This document shows positions 49,701 through 62,444 of a stretch of DNA of 64,000 nucleotides, piece by piece; position 1 is the first letter of the stretch; each line of letters starts with the position of its first letter. The notes under the pieces were generated by a model. That model saw only the letters and a program-made list of their open reading frames with translations. It had not been told where the DNA came from and made no database searches. Origin of the DNA: Lithospermum erythrorhizon (taxonomy: Eukaryota > Streptophyta > Magnoliopsida > Boraginales > Boraginaceae); NCBI GenBank assembly GCA_019722365.1, contig JADFUC010001925.1, forward strand, positions 2,604,001-2,668,000, read 5' to 3'. The translations under genes were made by a program, and so were the position numbers.

Positions 49701-52464
49701 TGTATGTAAATCCTTCTAATAACGTACTACTTGTGATTTTTTCAATAATTCATTTTATCTACCCTTGAGAGACCAGCTGTGATATTCTGGAACCTTGACT
49801 CTTTCTTGCATGCAATTTTTAAATGTTTTCTCATGTTCTCACTTTTAACAACTCCTTTCATGTCTTATGGAATCGAAGATTTTATATTAAATTTCTTGGA
49901 TATAATGGAATATATCAAAATGGCTCATTCGCTGCATCCTTTATACATTAAAGTGGTAGATAGTGTTTCTTGACGCTCTTGGTTTGATTGAGGAAAACCG
50001 CCCGTTGTTATCGGGGTGAGGTTGCGTCTTATCACGTCACTGGCAGGTAGGAGGCGTCTTGAGGCATTGGAATGTATTCCATCTTGTTGAGTTTAGCTAG
50101 TTATTTTAACAAGTATTGTAAAGTTATTTTAACAAGTATTACCGTACTGTTGAGTTTAGCTAGTTGTTGTCAAAAGCGCAACTCCATTGCCTCATTCTCA
50201 GAGTTACGAGTGAGGTTGAGCATTTAACGTGGTCTTTCCAACTGTTAGTATACATAGATACTTGTCTTTGGTGCTTCAAGGTTTCCATAACTTATTAAGC
50301 ATTGCCGATTCTTCCTGATATGTAAGTTATTGACTTGTGCTCACCCTGCAGGATACTGAACAAACTGACCCCAGAGAAGTTTGATCTTCTCAAGGGACAA
50401 CTGATTGACTCCGGGATAACAACGGCTGATATATTGACGGTGAGCCTCTAATTATCTAATAATGGCTAATAAGGCCATGACCTTTTCCATTTGACTTTTT
50501 ATTTTGCTTCTTTTATATTTGTGATAGCCAATAAAAAGTTAGCAATTACAGTTTCATGTTTCTGAAACTTAGGGAGACACAATAGCTTTAATGTGATCTC
50601 TTGACCATTGTAGGGGGTTATATCCTTGATTTTTGATAAAGCGGTACTGGAGCCAACATTTTGCACCATGTATGCTCAACTGTGCTCTGACCTTAATGAG
50701 AAGCTGCCTCCATTCCCATCTGATGAACCTGGTGGCAAACAAATAACATTCAAGCGTGTTCTTTTAAACAATTGCCAAGAAGCATTTGAAGGTGCTGACA
50801 AGTTGAGGGAAGAGCTAAGGCAAATGACTGCTTCTGAACAAGATGCAGAGCGCAGAGATAAAGAAAGGTTGCTCAAGCTTCGGACTCTCGGAAATATTCG
50901 TTTAATTGGAGAGCTCTTGAAGCAGAAAATGGTTCCAGAGAAGATTGTTCATCACATTGTTCAGGTTCCAAGTCTTTCCCCTCGTCACCAAATAAATGGA
51001 TTTTCAATTCTTAGAAATATTATTGTTTCACAACTAAAGATTTAGTTCTCTTGCTTTTAAATGATATATGTATCATCAGTGGTTGTCATATGATATAAAA
51101 TTGAAAATGGTTTGCTTCTTGTGGCTGCAGGAACTGTTGGGGAATGACACTAAGAGTTGTCCTGCAGAGGAAAATGTGGAGGCCATATGTCATTTCTTCA
51201 ACACAATTGGCAAGCAACTTGACGAGAACCAAAAGTCAAAACGCATCAATGATATGTACTTCAGCAGGTTGAAGGAGCTGTCAACAAATTCTCAGCTTGC
51301 ACCACGGCTGAGGTTTATGGTCCGAGATGTTATTGATTTGCGTGCTGAGCTTTGGGTTCCTAGGAGAGAAGAGGCAATTCTTGTTACTCAATGTGAACTT
51401 TTGTTGATCATATTCCCCATTGGAGATTTAATTATTTCTTTCGATTATTATGATTGTAGGTGAAAGCCAAAACCATCACAGAGATTCACTCGGAAGCAGA
51501 GAAGAATATGGGTCTGCGCCCTGGTGCAACTGCAAGCATGAGAAATGGCCGTGGTGCCGTGGCTGGTCCTCCAGGTAGTTTCAGCCATGGTGGCTTTGGC
51601 CTCAATCGTCTAGGTACTGGTGGATTGATGCCTGGGATGCCTGGAATGAGGAAGATGCCAGGGATGCCTACTCTTGATAATGATAATTGGGAGATTCCGA
51701 GATCCCGTTCGATGCCTAGAGGTGGTGGGGTTCAGCCTGCTGGACGTGCTCCACCGCCTTCCTTAAATGCTAGGGTTTTGCCTCAAGGAAGTGGTGGTAT
51801 CTTGGGTAGTGGGAGTGAGCTCATGCAAGACAGTGGAGGATCTTCAGTTCGCGTGGAGCCTACATCACAAGCTCCTCCTGCAGTTGGACCACCGTTAACT
51901 GCAGAGCCTGTTTCTACCTTACGATCAACTCTTCCAACAGGAAGCCTCAACCCTGATGAACTGAAGAGAAAAACTATTGCAATGCTAGATGAATATTTCA
52001 GTGTCCTGCTTTTGGATGAAGCTCTACAATGTTTGGTAGAATTGAAGTCTCCTGGTTACCATTCTGAATTTGTCAAAGAAGCCATATCCATTGGAATGGA
52101 AAAGAATCCTCCTCGCACAGTTGATCAAATAGGCAAACTTCTGGTATACCTTTATGACAAGCAAGTCCTCACTTCCAGCAATGTTGCTACTGGATGCCTT
52201 CTTTACGCATCCTTTCTGGATGACCTTGCCATCGATTTCCCCAAAGCTCCCTCATATTTTGGTGAGATCGTCGGAAAGCTAGTATTGGCAGGAGCACTGG
52301 ACTTCAAGGCTGTGAAAGCAATTCTTGAAAAGGTGTCTGATGACTATTTCCAGAAAGCCATATTCTCTGCAGTCACGACGATGGTTTCATCCAATCCGTC
52401 TGGGACAAGATTGTTGGATTCACAGGCACCTGATGTTGCAGCCTGTAAGAGCTTGTTCCCTTGA
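46790..52464 (+). CDS. EIFISO4G: Eukaryotic translation initiation factor isoform 4G (eIFiso4G)
   Basis: Nine exons: 46790-46966, 48149-48220, 48804-48911, 49077-49241, 49496-49593, 50352-50439, 50614-50964, 51131-51373 and 51460-52464, giving 768 residues. The N-terminus [19 protein letters not shown] matches plant eIFiso4G. The eIFiso4E-binding region follows ([14 protein letters not shown], with the Y-x4-L pattern). The MIF4G domain spans about 200-430 ([56 protein letters not shown]) and the MA3 domain about 600-715 ([20 protein letters not shown]). It is the scaffold of plant eIFiso4F, binding eIFiso4E, eIF4A and eIF3. The intron after exon 8 begins GC rather than GT. Exon 3 could end instead at 48896, and exon 4 has a tandem acceptor. 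The gene appears intact. Confidence 0.95.
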
Positions 52465-54289
52465 AACAAAATCTGAGCAACTACCATTCTCAGGAGGTCG
52501 ACCTGCCAAACTGATGATACCTAGTTAGCTGTATATTAACTGAGGTAATAGCAATATGTTCACTGAGGATTCAGACATAAGGATCTGGTATCAGTTCCTT
52601 TTAGACTTGAGTTTTGTGTTCGATTAGTTGTATCTGTACTTCTATTAAGTCGCCCGTTGAAGTTTTTGGCCGAACTTATGAGTCCATAATGATACTGTTG
52701 TATCCTTTTTTTTACATTAATAAGGGGGGAACTTGAGGTGATACATCCAGTTTTGTTAGTTAAATCTTGATGTCTTTTCGCTGTTTTGCAGTTATCCTTT
52801 GTCTGGTTTAGTGTTGAACTATTGCTTTGAGGTGCTCATGTGTGGAGTAAATGTACTCATATGTTCGGGAGAATTCTCCACCTTCTTTTGATGACTTTAT
52901 GACTTCTTGTTTTGAAATTTAAACATCATAGTTTGGATGTTTAGATCATAATTGTTCATTATTTTCTCAATATGGTGAATTTTTTTTTTTTTATATAGTT
53001 AAGATTGTATAATATTTTCCAACCTTCTTTTTCTACGAATCTCTTACCTTAAAGTTGAAGAGTTCATGAGGTGTTAATTCAATTGCTAGATTATTTAATT
53101 ATTAATTATCTTTGGTAAATAATATTTTAAATCCTAAGATATATGAGGCATGTAAAGTAGAGGAATCGTTTCCGCATTTGGTTGATGCCATAATTAGCTA
53201 TTGGTTTTTGTCAAGTGGCTACCAGCAGAATCTAGTTTCCATTGTGCACTAGGATAGTAGGATCTGTTCAAAAAAGGAAAAATTGAGAACTACTCCGTAT
53301 GAACCAACATTGGACACTTTTTTAAATTAATGAAGTGAAAAATGCCTAACAAAAAGGAATGAACGTTTTCTTAATGTTATGGTTAATTAATTTTTATTAA
53401 TCGATGACAGTTTATTAATGATACGGTTAATTAATTTTTATTAATCTTGTACTCAATTTTTGTTATGGAAATAATGGATATTTTGTCTTTGCAAGCATGA
53501 AATTAAATGCTTTATTGTAGAAATGAGATGGATTGATGAAATAAATTAGTACAACGCTTGTTTGCCAAATTCAGTATTTACCATATGTATTATATTTTGA
53601 GCTTTTATAAATAGTCGTTTGTAATGTATTTGATATCGTCGATAAAATCTATTCCCTCACATTCTTTTATTAACATCTACATTCGTTTAATTCTTGGTTA
53701 TATTAAGCGTTATCGTGAGTGTCTTGGCGATCGTCTGATAACGGAAAAATCTTATGGGTTTGGCAGTATTAAAAATGTTGATATCGTTCTCTAGATATTA
53801 TTTGAAGATTAAGCATTATCTTTGAAGATGTGCATATCTCAAGTGAGTAAGTTCCTACTCGATTGATTAAAGGTACTCTAAACTATTGAATTATGAATTT
53901 TATCGTTGTCATATGAAGTGAAGCTGTCAACCAAAAGAATTATAAATTATGAATCTACATTAGCTTCTTTGTGGTTTATTGAAAAAAGAATAGTAACTAG
54001 TAATTAGTATATGATTTTGACTATATTTTTGGATCATATGAGTCTAATAAAGTAGTTATTTAAGAATCTGAGAAATATTATTGTTTATATACATAAACTT
54101 TGCATCTAATCTTGACATTAGTATAAAAATATTAAATATAATTAGTTTGATTAAGTATTAGTTGTGATTTATGAGTAGACTGATATTTTGATTAAGTATT
54201 TTTATTGTTGATTAGTTATTATTGATGATTTAAATATTCATGATATTATAGAAGACATGTATATATCAATCATCTAAGTCTCGAAGACT

Positions 54290-54326
<37 letters not shown>

Positions 54327-54589
54327 GTCGTTGAATTTATCGGCATGTGAATTATTAATCATATCTATTTGTATAAGTATTATGTGAAGTGCGAGATATA
54401 TTATTAGTCCATAAAACTTAGGAAAAAAATATTTATTTCTTATCCTTATAATGTATTAGTTTATAAAGAGCGATTATGTATAGTTCTGCGAGAAAATTGA
54501 GAGTTATTATTAGTCAGAAGGCAATCACAAGATTCGTAGTCCATAATAAAGTGTTTACAACTAAAGATTTAGATTATAAATAGTCGAAG
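52465..54589. other. Spacer downstream of eIFiso4G
   Basis: The eIFiso4G 3' region, then AT-rich DNA. GGTTAATTAATTTTTATTAA is duplicated at 53383 and 53425, and (TA)16 lies at 54293-54324. No gene was seen. Confidence 0.55.
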
Positions 54590-55460
54590 ACTAAATATGA
54601 ATATTTTGATGTATGAGATCTCTTTAATTTTAAGCAAGCACGAAGATATGAAAGATAAGGGTTTAAAAATGATAATCATATATATTAATAGCTTTTTGAA
54701 TATTCTGAAGAAGAATCATTAGCCAGATACCACCGATGTTTTGAAAGAAAATAATATGGTAGATTCATTTATGAGCCACGAAGACTAAATATAATTGAAA
54801 TATCTGATTCGGTTACATGAATTGAGTTTTATGAATTTGATTACCTCTTGATTTCTTGAGGTTTAGAAGTCTGAATGTTAATGCGATTATGTAACCGTCA
54901 GAGACATTGCAAATTGTCAATTAGACAAATACATACCAACTTTTTAAAGACAATAAAATTTGCTTACTTGATAACCAGAGAAGCGAATGTTATCACAATA
55001 TGAGGTAGTGTAAAAATTAATTGAATGCCCCGGAAGAGCAACATATCATTTCTTGAAGGAACAATGAATTCCCTAATCATAGTTGGTGTTGTGATTATAC
55101 ATGTTTATGCTAGTTAAGTTGGGAAGATTTGGTATTTAGCGGTCCTTATGCGCTATGCTCACGGGAACCACGGTGTATGATTATCAATTTCAAGTTATAC
55201 CATCAACAACATGGATACAGGCGAAATATGTCTTGCAGATAGTGCAACAACTCATATCATTCTAAAAGATAAGAAATATTTTTGTTATCTAATAACACAA
55301 TAAGCGAGTATTATTATTCTGATATTAGGTAGTGTAAAATTGTGATGAATGCTCTAGAAGAGATAACGAGGTCGGTGCCTGAAATATGTATTGAATCTTG
55401 TGTATTATTACAGTTTGAAAGAAAGTATAAACGGAGATTGCTTAACCATGGCCATTATAT
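54590..55460 (+). pseudogene. Ty1-copia Gag-protease region remnant
   Basis: At 55203-55290 the plus strand reads MDTGEICLADSATTHIILKD, KKYF, the protease active-site region of plant copia elements (CLADSATTHTIL). Downstream, ILGSVKL near 55325 fits the following ISGS-x-KLI block. Upstream, a second GGTAGTGTAAAAATT string (about 55003) suggests an internal duplication. The rest is too decayed to read. Confidence 0.55.
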
Positions 55461-57829
55461 GTTATGTTTTTTATTTTTCGAAATATTATGTATTAATTGA
55501 GATTATATGTATTAATTGAGATAGTTCTTTGTCAGTATCAGATTGAATTATGTCTTAAATATTAAAAATTATTGAGATTAACATTAATTAAGATAGTTAT
55601 TTGTCAAATTGTTGTAATATTTCTCAAATTGTTGTTAAATATGATAGTTATTTCATATGAAATTATTTTAATGTTAATATTTCTTAAATTGTTTATTTCA
55701 AATTGTAGTCAAAATTCGTTCTTCTCATCTTATCTCAGTTTGTGTACAAGTCATTTAACAAGTAAGTATACCATTTCGTTTACTAAGCTTTATACATTTA
55801 AATTAATGATAAGTAGGATTGAAGAAAAGTATATGTTAAAATTATTGTTGAAATTGAAAGCCATGGTTGTTAGTAAACAGAAAGCAAATTGCGGCCGTGA
55901 TCGTAATAAACAATGGTGTAGCCATGATTGTATTGGAATGAAGGCGATTATAGCGATGATTACAATCAAACAAGCGAATTGACCTGATGATTGTTTTTAT
56001 AATTAGCGGTGTTGACAGTAGTTCTAATCAAACAAGCGAATTTAGTCAATGATTGTTTATTATCAATGATTGGATTTTCGAAACATGTATTAATTGAGAT
56101 TATTTATTATTAATTGCGAGAGTTATTTGTCAATTATGAATTGAGATTATGTCTTAAATATTATGAAATTATTGAGATTATGTCTTAAATTATGCAATTA
56201 TGTCAATTATGAAATTATGTCAATTACGAAATTATGTCAATTATGAATTGAGATTATGAAATTATGAAATTATGTCAATTATGAAATTGTAATAAATTGT
56301 GTATTAAATATTATGAAATTTATTGTTAATATTTATTATTACATATTTAATTGTGTCGATTATGAATTGTGTAATATTAATTATAATTTGAATAATAATT
56401 TAATTTTGATAATTCAATTTTGATAATTTCGAATGTTGATAATTATTTATTATTAATATTTATTAATTGTAATAATTTGAATGTTAATAATTTAAATTTT
56501 AGTAATTATTGAATATTGATAATTAATGTTAATAATTTAAATTTTTGATAATTTCAAAATTAATAATTAATGTTTTGTATTCATTGTGCTAATGTTTCTC
56601 AATTATGTTATTGGTGTTTAAAACGAATAAAATTATTCAACATGATTCAACTTTAGTAATTTTTATGTTGTTGTATTTATTTTAGTGGTATTTTTTATAT
56701 ATTTTTATATTTATTTAATTGATTAACTTTAGTAAATTTTTAAACTTGTGTTCTGAGCAGTGTGATTTATTCCTGAAGTTGAAAGCCAGAATGGTCGAAT
56801 TCTGGGAATTGGAATTAGGCCGATTAGAATACGTAGTTCTGAAGTTCAGTGGGGCATAAGCAGGCGTCAAAACCAAAAGCTAGCAGGTGTGGAAGTAGTA
56901 ACAGCAAAATTTAGCAATGTAATAAGTAATCTTTGATTGTCTCCAATAAAACCCGCGTTTTCTAAATATTCGTATGCGATTTTTTAAATGTTTGATAATG
57001 ACTACCGATTTAAATTTATGTTTGTAATGAAAAGCTACTTATTGTGGTGTTCATATAGAAACAATGAATAAATCCGATGTTTGTTGTGTTATATGAGAGA
57101 ATTCAACATTGAGTGCTTAGCGTAGATTTAATTCGACACAGCTGAAACTTCGATCGCGGTGATAATTCGATTGTTTTGCCTGGCTTGATAACAGTCGCCG
57201 GTAAAATATTAATTTTGCACGGTTCATTTTTCTTGTTTTGGGCGGAAGCTATTCTCTGCACAAAAGCAGTAAAATGAGCGCGTAAAGTATTTTACTGGCG
57301 AATTTTACGGTTTGCTTGTACAAAAACAAGCGAATTTTGTGGTTTAAGCACTAAAAAGCAAGCGAATTCATGCGTGTGCTTAGTAAATAACAAGCTGAGT
57401 AGCTTGTAAATGCAATAAAAAGCATACGTGTAATTAGTTTTATTGTTAAGCAAACGTTAGTTTATTAAAACTTTGTTTATTCTGGCTTACTTTGACAAAT
57501 TCTTCTTTCACTTCTAATAATAAACGTAAATTGGTAGTTGTCATCAAACATGAAAAAAAAAAAATCGTACATGAATATTGAAACGTCTTAACTTATTGAT
57601 ATTGAATAGTAGTACTATTACATTGTGAAATTTTGTTGGGACTCTTAGCGATTCTTGATAGTGGTTTTTTAAATGTCTTTGTTTGTTTAGTCGAGCTTGT
57701 AGCCATGTATTCGGTAGTCGAGCGATGCTCCACGATCGGTCATCTTTAATATAACTGCCTCTGATGACAAAGGTGAATAATCTTATCAATGCAATTAGTT
57801 GTTCTGCAAAATGTCTCATATTTCATGTT
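55461..57829. repeat. AT-rich low-complexity region
   Basis: From about 56040 to 56560 the sequence is built from ATTATGAAATTATGTCAATT and TTTGATAATT-type units. Scattered CAAGCGAATT strings recur at 55970, 56032 and 57330-57365. No coding region was recognised. Confidence 0.6.
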
Positions 57830-59120
57830 TTATAGATTACCATATTTCCATAGTTTACGATATTTCATAATTTTACCATATTTTACCATATTCTAAAATT
57901 TACCATAATTTACCATATTTCATATATAATTTTTTTTCTCATAATTTTATCATATTTAAATGTATTAAAAATTTACCATAAATTACCGTATTTCATAATT
58001 TACTATATTTTATAATTTTACCATATTTGTCCATATTATAAAATTTACCATAATTTACCATATTTCAGACTTTGACCATTTTTAACATATTCTAAAATTT
58101 ACTATAACTTACAGCTATTTCATAATTTCATTTTGACCGTATTTCATATTTGATATATTTCATATTTTACCATATTTCATATTTCATAATTTTACCGCCA
58201 AATTACCATATTTCATAATTTTACCATAAATGACCATATTCATATTTCTGAATTTTGACCATATTTTATATTTTATAATGTTGCCATTTTTTACCGTAAT
58301 TAACATATTTTAACATATTCTAAATTTATCATAATATCTTTCATAATTTTACCATTTTTAACTTGATTTTACCATATTTCATATTTCATAATTCGTAATT
58401 TTACCGTAATCTCATAATATAGTCCATGTCTATATTAATCTCATATATGGTCCATAATTTTCTATATTTCATAATTCATAATTTTACACGATGGGCTACG
58501 TCCGGTGAACGTCGGTCGGCACGGGCGCCGGAAGGCGTTCATGAGATTCGGCGACGATTTTATTAATTCATTTCGAGTTTCCACTAGGATTAATTGCAAC
58601 TTTGTAAAAGCGATTTGGAGACTACAAAATTCAAAAATCATCCTTTGGGATTTTTAGCAGACATCAACATGTCGTTATTGAGCAGCGTCCCAGTGGTAGT
58701 TTATCAACCTTACAGAGTTTTCGATTAAGCACGAAAGCAATCAGAAATTGGCCAATTTTTTGAATCTTTAAAAATTCAAAATGTTGACCATATTTTATAT
58801 TTAAACATATTATATTTTACATAAATTACCATATTTGACCATATTCTAAATTTACCATAATTGACATATTTCATAATTTTACTATTTTTAACCAGATTTT
58901 ACCATATTTCATATTTCTGCTATAGTATAATTTTACCATAATTTAACATATTTCATAATTTTATCATAAATTACCATATTTCATAATTTATCATATTTTA
59001 CCGTATTTTATATTTCGTAATTTTACAAATTTTTTACTCATAATTTACATGTTGTCATATTCTAAAATTTACCATATTAACAATAAATCTTAACAAACAT
59101 TTTCATAAGTTCATCATATT
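57830..59120. repeat. Degenerate array of TTTACCATATTTCATAATTT units
   Basis: Dozens of irregular copies of TTTACCATATTTCATAATTT and its shortened forms fill this span on the plus strand. The array is interrupted at 58488-58775 by a GC-richer island, beginning GATGGGCTACGTCCGGTGAA, that lacks the unit. No standard element ends were found. Confidence 0.8.
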
Positions 59121-59129
59121 TTCTAATTA

Positions 59130-59370
59130 ATTATTTAATTCATTCTTATGTAATTAATTATTTAATTTCTTACATGTAATTACTATTTAATTCATTCTTA
59201 TGTAATTAATTATTTATTTCATTTTTATGTAATTACTTATTTATTTCATTCTCATGTAATAAACTATTTAATTCATTCTTATGTAATAAATTTTTTAATA
59301 TTTCTTATGTAATTAATTATTCTATTCTTATGTAATTAATTATTTAACTAATTTTTATGTATTCATTCTT
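59130..59370. repeat. Short tandem repeat TTATGTAATTAATTATTTAA
   Basis: About nine imperfect copies of a 26-30-bp unit containing TTCTTATGTAATTAATTATT directly follow the larger array. Confidence 0.8.
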
Positions 59371-60704
59371 ATGAATTTGCATTGTGTTTACATATAAACA
59401 AACAAGCTAATACCATGGTCATTATCGAATAAACACACAAAAAATTAAACATTATGTAATAAGCGTAGCCTTTAGTGTTAGAATACAGTATGAATTTAAT
59501 CGTGATGAACACGATTCATACATCCGGTTCTGAAATAATGTAAATTAATCTAAGCATCTGAATGTATGAATCACGAGAATGCTACATTGCGGAAGTGATT
59601 GAATTGATTCCCAGAAAAGCCTCGTGACGTTGCCACTTCAGATCTCGGCGTTTGTTCAGCCGAGAAAGATGATGTCAACAGATTGCTTGTAGAAATGACA
59701 GAAGCTTAAAACACAGCTAGAGTTTGAGAGTTAAGTAAGGGAAGGAAAATTCTTCCAATTCTCCTCCGAGGGAGGCGGTTTCTTGAGAGGGGGTGGAGGT
59801 TTTATATTCTTATGGTCGTGAAAAACCCTAATCACTCTTAAATCTAGAAATAAAAGTCCATTTCTACCGTTAAAGCCGTTAAAAATCAGTTTGGCTGGTT
59901 ACTTGAATTGAACCGTTATGAGCCTACAATTAAATAATGAGTTCTTAGTGAGGATTGTTATTTGAATTAAACATAGTCGATTAAAAGAATACTAGCAGTC
60001 GCTGTCGAATAGCTTATCAAGTTATTAAATCGATCTCAGTGCTTAATTGATTAAACTTGCTAAGTTAACGATTGATGTTAATGACATATATATTTGACAA
60101 ATATATAAATATTGGCTTCATTTCTCAATACTCTGAAATCTCGTTTAATTTAAATTCGTGAAATATTATTAGAACTCTCGTTGTATGTGTGGCTTGAGGT
60201 ACCGGATAATAGTAAGTTGTATAATAATAATAATTGACGATTACTATTATTATAACGATATGGTAAAAAAGATCATGATAATTACATGTAACCCCAAATT
60301 ACTCCTTGAAAACACGCGCTAGTAATATACCGTTACTAAGGTGAGCAGCTAAGTTAAATGTCAACGTTTAAGCAAGCCGGTAAATGAATTGATACTTGAT
60401 TATGTGACGAAGCGCGATAAAGAATCAGTCTGTTGATTTCAACCAGCCCGGATTCGGTTACGTATAAACAAAACGAGTTCATAAAATCTTATTATGGGGA
60501 AACAAGCGAATTGACACGAACTTTTGGTTATGTAATAGCGTTAATCATTTGTTGTTAAGCGTCTACTGGTCGACATTCTTCCAGCAATGGCCAGCAGGGA
60601 TTGTTTAACTGTAAGAGGCGAAATAGTCGTTTCGATTCGCGTTACTGTTTTGGTGTGTATAATCAAAACTCTAGGTTTGCCAAAACAATAGTCCAAAAGC
60701 AAGA
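59371..60704. other. Spacer upstream of the exonuclease gene
   Basis: The part at about 59460-59850 (GATTCATACATCC, GCCTCGTGACGTTGCC, CTCCTCCGAGGGAGGCGG) has more complex sequence and may be LTR-like, but no matching partner was found. The exonuclease promoter should lie at the right end. Confidence 0.4.
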
Positions 60705-61346
60705 ATGTCAACAATAACCATAGACGACCACCAACTTCCATTTGACACACACAACGAGTACGATGTCCACATTGGTCCCCACAGCATCCACACCCTCCTC
60801 ACCTTCTGCCCCCATAAAGTCAACGAATGGTTCACCAAAATCCAGACAACCCCCCCCTCCCCCCCCCTCCTTGTAGGCCTGGATATCGAATGGAAACCCA
60901 ACCGATCCAAAAACCAAGACAACCCAGCTGCTACACTTCAACTCTGCATTTCCCAAAACTGCCTCATTTTCCAACTCCTTTATTGTAGCCATTTCCCCAA
61001 ACAGCTTCTTGATTTTCTAGCTAATAAAGAGTTGACTTTTGTTGGGGTCGGGATTGAACATGATGTTGAGAAGCTTGTTGAGGATTGTGGGTTTGCGTTT
61101 GGGGGGAAATTAGTGGATTTGGGCTGCTTGGCTAGTGAGAAAAGAGGGGATGGGAGTTTGAAGAAGGCGGGGTTGAAGGGGTTGGCTAAGGAGGTGTTGG
61201 GGTTGGAAGTTGAGAAGCCCAAGAGGGTGGCTTGTAGTAGGTGGGATCAGGAGTGGTTGTACCCTGATCAGGTTAAGTATGCTTGTGTTGATGCTTTCTT
61301 GAGCTTTGAGATTGGGAGGGTTCTTGGTGCTGCTGCTTCTGGGTGA
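60705..61346 (+). CDS. WEX: Werner-syndrome-like 3'-5' exonuclease
   Basis: Single-exon gene of 213 residues starting MSTITIDDHQLPF. It has the DEDDy exonuclease core: GLDIEWKP (Asp60, Glu62), GVGIEHDVEKL (Asp120) and YACVDAF (Tyr192, Asp196). LVDLGCLAS and RWDQEWLYPDQ blocks typical of plant WRN-exonuclease-like proteins are also present. These proteins are the exonuclease half of the human RecQ helicase/exonuclease as a separate protein, degrading DNA 3'-5'; the Arabidopsis WEX protein acts in post-transcriptional gene silencing. A run of C (about 60850-60870) encodes a short Pro/Ser stretch. The lack of introns is usual for this family. Confidence 0.88.
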   Translation: MSTITIDDHQLPFDTHNEYDVHIGPHSIHTLLTFCPHKVNEWFTKIQTTPPSPPLLVGLDIEWKPNRSKNQDNPAATLQLCISQNCLIFQLLYCSHFPKQLLDFLANKELTFVGVGIEHDVEKLVEDCGFAFGGKLVDLGCLASEKRGDGSLKKAGLKGLAKEVLGLEVEKPKRVACSRWDQEWLYPDQVKYACVDAFLSFEIGRVLGAAASG

Positions 61347-62444
61347 GTGGAAGGATGTCGGGATTCTCTGTTACAATTTGTGTGATACTCGATGTTGCAT
61401 TCCATTAACGGATATACATTCCTCTTGGTTTGGTTACTAGATTGAAGTGTTGGAAATAAAGATTTGAGTCTTGAATTTGGAGATTGATTATGTATTTGGG
61501 TAATTAGTTGTTGATTTATGTTTGGACTTGTTTTCATGGTTTTATGTTAAGTTTGGCTGTGTTGTTTATGATTCCAAGTAGTATATCTTTTAGTTGTGAT
61601 CATCAGTTGCATTTGTGAAAATCTTGGCAATGTATTTCAAGGAGTGATTGTTCAATTTTCATGTTTTTTTTATGTGAGTTTGAGCTAGAAATTAAGGATT
61701 CTAACTTATTTGGTTGTTTCATACATACTGCTAACACTTCTAATTGAATCCTTGTCCTCTAAACTACCTATCTTCTTGTTCTTAGAGGCTGTTCTCAATC
61801 CTTGTCTTTCATATGCTTTCATGTGTTACTGTTAACAATGGATTCCTAAGCCATTTCCCTCGAGGCATAAATAATACTCAGCACGGTAATTCGATTAGAA
61901 ATAGGATATGTTGAAGGTTGCTTGCTTCCCTAAAGTGTAAAGACTATCAATCACAGTCTCAGTAGCAATAGTTGCAGACACTTCAACAAGACAAAAAGTG
62001 CAGGAAATGCAGGCGGTGTAGTCTTGCTTATTGATATGCTATAACATGAAGTCTTAGGTATATGATTTGTATGCTCATCTTCATGATGCAAATCAAGGCA
62101 AGTCTACCTAGATGGAATGATTCTTTTGGTAACACACATCCATTCAACTATTAAGATTTCCTCATTGATTTGCATTTATAAAAAATGTAGTAAGAGTTAT
62201 TCATGTATAATGGAAACACGAATATTTCGATACAAACTGTCTTGCAGTTGTGGCAAAGATGGCACCTCAAGTCCCAACCTTTATGCATAGAACCATGTGT
62301 GATTCCTTAAATGGTAAAATGGAACCATGGGCGAAAAATTAAGCTGTCCAAACAATGGTGTACAACTACTGAGGTTTCTATACTTAAAAAAAACCTATGT
62401 CAGATACTTGCTCAATTGAAACAGAGGAGATAGTTAGGCTACTA
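61347..62444. other. Spacer between WEX and PIG-P
   Basis: Convergent 3' regions of the exonuclease gene (+) and the PIG-P gene (-). No further gene was seen. Confidence 0.55.

Noticed and set aside
54293..54324. (TA)16 run
   Set aside because: Ordinary microsatellite; not treated as a finding.
59460..59850. Possible LTR of the copia remnant at 54.6-55.5 kb
   Set aside because: No second copy, no TG..CA ends or primer-binding site could be shown.
60708..61222. Several minus-strand open frames over the exonuclease gene
   Set aside because: They are antisense shadows of the DEDDy exonuclease frame and have no motifs of their own.
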